The notes below the pieces were generated by a model. It worked only from the letters and a program-made list of their open reading frames with translations, ran no database searches and was not told the DNA's origin. 64,000 nucleotides of DNA, taken from positions 1,434,501-1,498,500 of the forward strand of contig OU015568.1 of NCBI GenBank assembly GCA_907165135.1. The letters run 5' to 3'. A program made the position numbers and the translations under genes. This stretch comes from Oikopleura dioica (lineage: Eukaryota; Chordata; Appendicularia; Copelata; Oikopleuridae). The stretch's first letter is position 1, and the number at the start of each line of letters is the position of its first letter. Of this stretch, positions 54,272 to 64,000 are shown in pieces.

Positions 54272-55180
54272 TTAAACAAAAATTCCTTTCTTTTTTGCAA
54301 TTCCTACCCTCCTCAAAGAAATCACATGGATTGGATTCAAGTCCCTTAATTCCTTTGGAATCTGAATCTCGTTCTTCTTCCAACCTTTTTCCAATTCTTC
54401 TTCTTTTCGAATGCTGTTAAGAGCAATTGTAGTGGATAACTTGATGTAATGATCACCGAGCTTGACGCTCATCAAGTAGAATTTTCCCTTGAAACTGGCG
54501 GAAGACACTTTCGCGTTAAAGTGGTTGCTAGCTATGTAGCCTTGCGCTAACTCGAACGGTGTTTGAAAAAAATGGTGACTAAGTGACAAATAGACGGCCT
54601 CAACTTTTTACAAACTCCTCCTCGAAACGATTTAAATTGTAATCTGGAGCATAGTAGAAGCATTTATTCTCTCTCGAAGTTGGACGGCTTGTTATGGTCA
54701 AATATAATTCATAATTAGATAATAATACTCCTCTCTTTCGACCTTTTTCAGATGACGATGACTGGAAATACCTTTGTGTCTTTCTCTTTGCGGCGAATTT
54801 CAATGTGATGATTTCGAATGTGAAGATCCAAAGTGAAAGACGAAAAAACCTCTTCAACTTGAGCTTTACACAGTCGATATTTTATTCTAAAGACTTACAT
54901 TGTATTCAGTTGATTCGGAATAAATGCCGATGACGTTCCAGTTTCAGTTAATCTTTGTAAGTTTCCAAGGGCATCGACCAAATAGTGCTCGCCATTAAGA
55001 TTACAATAATTTTTTTAGATATTTCACCTAGATCCGAAAATATAATCGGAAATGTTTGCTTTTTAATATCTTCCCGATTCGCCATGCATTTGCAGTTGCT
55101 TAGCCTAAACATAAAGTTGAAAATACAAGCTTTCAATTTTTTTCGTCGTGAAAGCGCTTCGTCAGATTTTCTTCCATGTC
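54272..55180 (-). CDS. Unrecognised multi-exon gene, incomplete model
   Basis: Exon-like pieces on the minus strand include a possible start MEENLT near 55176, LSNCKCMANREDIKKQTFP (55120-55040), a piece reading EHYLVDALGNLQRLTETG (about 54990-54910), ENKCFYYAPDYNLNRFEEEF (54670-54605), and GYIASNHFNAKVSS with KFYLMSVKLGDHYIKLS and NPIHVISLRRV up to a GTAGG donor near 54320. Splice sites exist but phases could not all be matched, and two frames are open in places. Probably one real gene; the family is unknown. Confidence 0.4.
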
Positions 55181-55199
55181 TTTGATAAGATGATTACTA

Positions 55200-57544
55200 A
55201 TCATAGATGAGGTGTTACAGTGGATTGGATTCACAAAAATAAAGTCAAAAATTTGGGAAACAATTCGTTGATAAAAAAGTTACAAAGTTTAAAGCCTAAT
55301 CGATAAATAACATGAGTAGGAATCTTGAGTATACTGTATCTGTCAACACGCGGTTTATGAGTTCGGCTGCGGGCGTTTATTAACTCAAATTAGCACTGGT
55401 CCGTGTTTTTTACAGATTTATGCTTCTCCAATCTGAAAATTGAGATACGGCAAGTCAGCGTGGTCTTAGCGAGAATATAACTAGCATTAAGAAGAAATCT
55501 ATTGACGCGGGACGCTTCTTTTGTGATGACAAGTATAAATCCAGGTGTTTTATGCGCGACACATCATCGACTTTTTCAAACGCATGCAAAATCTGCCGAA
55601 TCGAACAAGGTGAAACACGTGATAATCGAATAATAGTTACTCAATACAAAAATAGAGTTACCCTCAGTGACTTAGGCTAAGACTTAGCCGCTAAGTCCCA
55701 AAGTACAAACCTTCACTGAAAAAAATCCGTCGTCAAGAAATCTGGAAGCCGAATTTCGCGATTTTTGCCGAAAAATGGAACCGACCAAAATTGAAAATGG
55801 TTTGAAATAAACTTATCTTATAGATTTTGAAAAGATATTTTCTGACCCGTATTTGAAGGGGCGAAACATTAACACCTTATAAATCTTTAGGGTGGCATAA
55901 AGTCAGTTTCTTCTTTTCCTTTTCCTAAAACCCCTCATTCTTATGAAACTCCATCACTAACAATGATTCATTGACTCCCTATGTCAATCTTTTCTTGAGC
56001 CTTTGAAAGCCTTGCTCGGAAGGGCTATCTGTTATCGCCCAACTGTTATCGCCTTTTCCTGCGCTTGACGAAAAAGAAGAGTTTTTAGACCTCTTTTTGC
56101 CAATCATCCCCATTAGGTTTGTCGCCTGAGGACAAGACCCAAGGGGAGCCTGTTTTCGGGAAATAATAAGCATCATCATTTTGGCAGCCGCAATTAGCAC
56201 TCAACAGGAAATTCATCATTCAATCTATCAATGGAGTTTTCCGAGTTCGTCAAAGTTAAGAAAATTCGAGCAAAAAAATAAATTCTACGGAATCGAATAA
56301 TTGACTGATTATTGATCGATTGAAGCTGCATTCTGAAATGTATACTGAAAAAATTGCATTTTCCTGATCCGCCGGCCGGAATCCGATCGCCAGATAAAGG
56401 TCTCCCGCTGCGCGCTTTTTGGATTTTCCGGCTGCTCTGATCACATCAACCCTTTTTCGACCGAGTCAGTTGGGAATCTTCTCTGTTGTTGCAACTTTGG
56501 AGTTTATCACGTGATAACTGTCAGTTGCCGTTCAATGCGTATAAGAATGCTGGAAAAGGTTGACAAGCTCAGTTACTGTCTTGCTTCAAATACAGTTTTG
56601 TTAAAGTTGAGAGAGATTTTTCGAGAAGAAAAAGATAAATAAGGTGAGTGTAACACTAAAAAATGTGGAAAACAGGGTCTCGACGTTAGTGGAAACTATC
56701 CATGGAAATTTCATAGTGCAGATGGCCCGGTTTCTCGGCCATATTGTAGCGTTGGCTTCTTTCAATTACCCTTTATATGTCCAGATTGAAACGATAATGA
56801 TGCATTCCTAAATTTTTTAACAAAAAAGAATCACCTGAAAAAATTTTGAAGAGAAGTAGAAAAGACAGCCCGTGTGGAAATTTTAACAAGAGAGTAAGCA
56901 TTACGTTTATTTAACTAGTCTATGAAATGAATAATTTTCTGCTCGCATCTGAAAACTTTATGAATCGGCAATTTTGAATTTGAGAAAGATTTTCGAAGAT
57001 AAAAAAGGTATTTTTAATGAAGAAAATTTCCTTTGGAAGTCACAAAATGAGAATTTATCACTTAGGCTATTATTAATTAGATTTAAAATTTGCGTGATTG
57101 TCGCTTATCTGCGCGTCTGCACTACACCTCAGGCGACTTTGGCGAGCGAGTGATAAGAGCGGTGATGAGCATCGATGCCTCCGCAGCTCTAGCCTTGTCG
57201 CAATTAGGCACACAGCCCCGCGGGCGCTCAACTTGCGTTTACTTTTTTTTAATTGCCATTTTGGAAGAGGAGTGTTTCTAGAGATTTATTTACGAGCGCG
57301 CGGCTTGACTAGACATTCTCAGATAACCAAAAGTCTAACTCTAACTTGGAATGCAACTTTTTTTGGAAATTATATAAAAGGCGCCTTGTTTTTATTCCAT
57401 AAAAGCCCCGGGCGCGCGCAGCTTTTCTGGCCCCTCTTTTTTTTTATACAATTTGCCTGAAAAGGCGGCAAGATTCATTCAGAGCAGATTGGATTTGAAT
57501 GAGATGAAAAATCCTAATTTCATTCATTTTAGATAGAATCGGGG
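55200..57544. promoter_or_regulatory. SERCA upstream region
   Basis: About 2.3 kb without a supportable gene. An open minus-strand frame at 56050-56210 (MMNFLLSANCGCQND) has a plausible but unconfirmed exon character. GC-rich patches lie at 57100-57240 and 57290-57440. A TTTTAG acceptor at 57528-57534 precedes the SERCA ATG by about ten bases, fitting a trans-spliced or short 5' exon leader. Confidence 0.4.
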
Positions 57545-62037
<4,493 letters not shown>

Positions 62038-62475
62038 ATCAATTTTTTCTCCTCCTTGATTTCAAAGAATCTATCAATTACACTACATTTTACAATTCAG
62101 TTTCAACTGTCTTACCGCTTATTTATACAGTATACATTTTATACAAATTTTATCGACCTTCAAACATACCCTTATCAGCTATGTTTTATTATGACTCATA
62201 ATTAAACTGATAAAATCATTTCCTGTACATATTTAAAACATAAATTAGAGGCAAAAACACTATGAAATTAGGCTTTTCTTATTTTTAAAAACTTCCTGTG
62301 CCAACTTGTCAAAAGAATCCTACTACAACACTTGTGCTCCTGCAAATAAAAATTCAAAATTCGAAAAACGGTTTTTTATTTGGAATTTCAAACAGCGTAT
62401 TTAACGCTCATTAGGAGTGGATGATTTTTGTGTTCGCTGATGAGGTCACGAAAGAGAGTTCTGAACAGAGTACAG
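62038..62475. other. Convergent 3' region
   Basis: Between the SERCA stop and the minus-strand gene below. AT-rich with several AATAAA-like signals (AAATAAAAATTC near 62345). No exon. Confidence 0.45.
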
Positions 62476-62791
62476 TCATACGATCGAGTCTTGAAGACCA
62501 TGCAATCTCTTATTAGAGTCAAGATATTCCATATAACCGGCACAGGCTCGTGAAACTGAGCTTTGATCATACAAAAATGTTTGACTCTTCCTAGTGTATC
62601 TTTCCAAGTCTTCATCTTCCAAATCGCTTATGCTCCTAGCCCTTTCTAGCTGGCTTGGCTCTAGAAAATACACTGTAGACGAGGGGTAAAAGGGGAATTA
62701 ATAAGAAACCTTGGTGATATTTTTTATAAAATTCACGGTAGTCGAAAGCTGTAATCGCAAGAAAAAGCGAAAAGAAAACAGTTATCTTCAT
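62476..62791 (-). CDS. Small secreted protein, 92 aa
   Basis: Exons 62710-62791 and 62476-62672 are joined by a 37 nt GT-AG intron in phase 1. Signal peptide MKITVFFSLFLAITAF is followed by a charged, helix-prone mature chain (DYREFYKKYHQ, SISDLEDEDLERYTRKSQ) with a single Cys. The ATG at 62791 was preferred to an upstream one because it starts the signal peptide. No family. It is divergent with the next small secreted gene, about 255 bp apart, but the two proteins are not obviously related. Confidence 0.65.
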
Positions 62792-63047
62792 CTTTTTTTT
62801 TCTTACTTTGAAGAAAGACATCTTGTTTTAAACTGAAAAGTGCGTTCATCATTGAACGTTATTTTCCTGCCAATAAATTGGTTAAAAATGCAATACCGCT
62901 GATCTATTTTGTCCTGTCAAGGGAACCATTTTCTGCACTGATAATTTCCACCTGTTCACGAATTGACCTCATTGTGCGTTAAACTGTCACGGTTGCTGTA
63001 TAAAAATCCGAAACCCGATTTACCCTCATCATTTTGAAGATTGAAAA

Positions 63048-63508
63048 ATGAAGATTTTACTTGCTTTTTTCGCAATTTTTAGCTCGGCGCTTGAAATAAT
63101 CACCTCCACGGAAGAACACTTAGAAGACCTTTTCGCAGTGATGGACGAGTTGAGGGATGATGATCGTTTCAAAGACTCCATCGACAATTTTCTTGGCGGA
63201 AATACAATGGAAGAATTGAAAGAGAAGATGATCGAGGTTTGTGACTGTTTTTTTTCTGAAAAAGGACCAATGATTTCTTTCCTTAGGCACAGAGCTTGGA
63301 AGCATCAGCTCAAAAATCAATAGAAGTACTGATGGAACCCGCCCAAGTTATGGAAGCATTCGACTCAATGATCGAAGACCTGGCTGAAGATGATCAGTTT
63401 TCATCTCAAAGATACGAGAAAATTATCCAAAGCTCCTACGACAGCGCTCTCTCGCAAAATCTTTCATACTTTTGCTTCTTTTTCTTTCTTGCCTTGATTC
63501 TTGTTTAG
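63048..63508 (+). CDS. Small secreted, probably GPI-anchored helical protein, 136 aa
   Basis: Exons 63048-63236 and 63287-63508 are joined by a 50 nt GT-AG intron in phase 0. Signal peptide MKILLAFFAIFSSALE, then two similar acidic helical segments: EEHLEDLFAVMDELRDDDRF with SIDNF, and PAQVMEAFDSMIEDLAEDDQF, suggesting an internal duplication across the intron. The C-terminus is purely hydrophobic (YFCFFFFLALILV) after a small polar stretch, as in GPI-anchored proteins. No family recognised. Confidence 0.7.
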
Positions 63509-63761
63509 TTGCCGTCTCAAGGCAAAAATTTTCGATTTTATAAAATGCTACATTTTCGTTATTGGTAACTACACAGCCTATTCGTAATAAGGATAAATAT
63601 TTTTAATGAAAATTATTCAAAATTTTTCAGAAAAGATTTTCAAAATGAAACAATAAAATGAAACGATAAATCCTACATTCACTCCAATCTGCCCATTTTA
63701 CAATACTTTGAAATAAAAAAATACGCTATACAAAAATCAATATGTAAAAATGTATTTGACC

Positions 63762-64000
63762 TCAGAAAGCTGTCATTTTCGCATCGTAGCAAAGTCCAGT
63801 AATGCAGGATTCAACTTGGAGCATTTCTGACAGCATGTTGTCCATTTGCTATGAAGAACAACGCGTTAAAATCATCATAAGGCTACAGTTGTTACTGTAA
63901 TACCTGATCGAGAGCATCAACGTGAGAGCTGAGAAGAATCGAAGCCTGCTGGAGTTGATTGAAATCGTTGGTGATGCAGCAGAGGCGAGAGTCTGATCCG
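63762..64000 (-). CDS. 3' end of an unrecognised gene (runs off the window)
   Basis: Two exons on the minus strand: 63904-64000 (incomplete) and 63762-63848, joined by a 55 nt GT-AG intron. The visible part reads DSRLCCITNDFNQLQQASIL, then SSHVDALDQ, then QMDNMLSEMLQVESCITG and ends MTAF. It is helical with heptad-like hydrophobics and a few Cys. The 5' part lies beyond the right edge. No family recognised. Confidence 0.6.

Overview
The window is eukaryotic and nuclear, and looks like the compact genome of an appendicularian tunicate (Oikopleura-like); this is an inference. The grounds are animal genes (SERCA, RACK1, phosphomannomutase, flotillin-1, a RILP-family Rab effector, a kringle-trypsin protease), tight spacing on both strands, many introns of about 37-60 nt, several introns that only keep frame with a GA-AG boundary, a strong preference for CGA arginine codons in housekeeping genes, and AATAAA signals next to stop codons.

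Layout. 1-10.1 kb is almost all repeats: a TTAA-flanked foldback element (388-1070), about 27 copies of a 55-56 bp hairpin satellite (2570-4016) and a large inverted satellite (6260-7500). 10.1-16.7 kb is one eight-exon gene for a Gln/Ser-rich protein; its 3.6 kb third intron carries a Fos/ATF3-like bZIP gene on the opposite strand. 17.9-32 kb holds small, mostly secreted or membrane-anchored proteins (a Cys-bearing protein, two tiny secreted peptides, LDLa and CUB proteins, a single-pass membrane protein, a RING E3-like protein), mixed with miniature transposons whose target duplications are visible. 32.3-48.4 kb is dense: a monocarboxylate-transporter-like MFS protein, a multi-pass membrane protein, RACK1, phosphomannomutase, a mitochondrial carrier of the SLC25A34/35 type, flotillin-1, a ShK-kringle-EGF-trypsin protease and a RILP-like Rab effector. 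48.4-57.5 kb is sparse, with two or three unrecognised minus-strand genes and TTAA elements. 57.5-62.0 kb is a complete 15-exon SERCA calcium pump, followed by two small secreted proteins and the 3' end of another gene.

Most striking: a tRNA-Cys(GCA) gene inside an intron of the mitochondrial carrier gene is cut in its D arm by a 251 bp element with terminal inverted repeats, flanked by a perfect CTCAG duplication. Removing the element and one copy of the duplication gives a canonical tRNA. Other points of note are the recurrent GA-AG introns and the nested bZIP gene, whose basic region is broken by one extra base.

The genes do not form one pathway. Several are typical calcium, trafficking, glycosylation and membrane housekeeping genes. 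Exon structures were built by hand from splice signals and reading phase. Those of SERCA, RACK1, PMM, SLC25, flotillin, RILP-like, MCT-like, CUB and LDLa close perfectly in frame.
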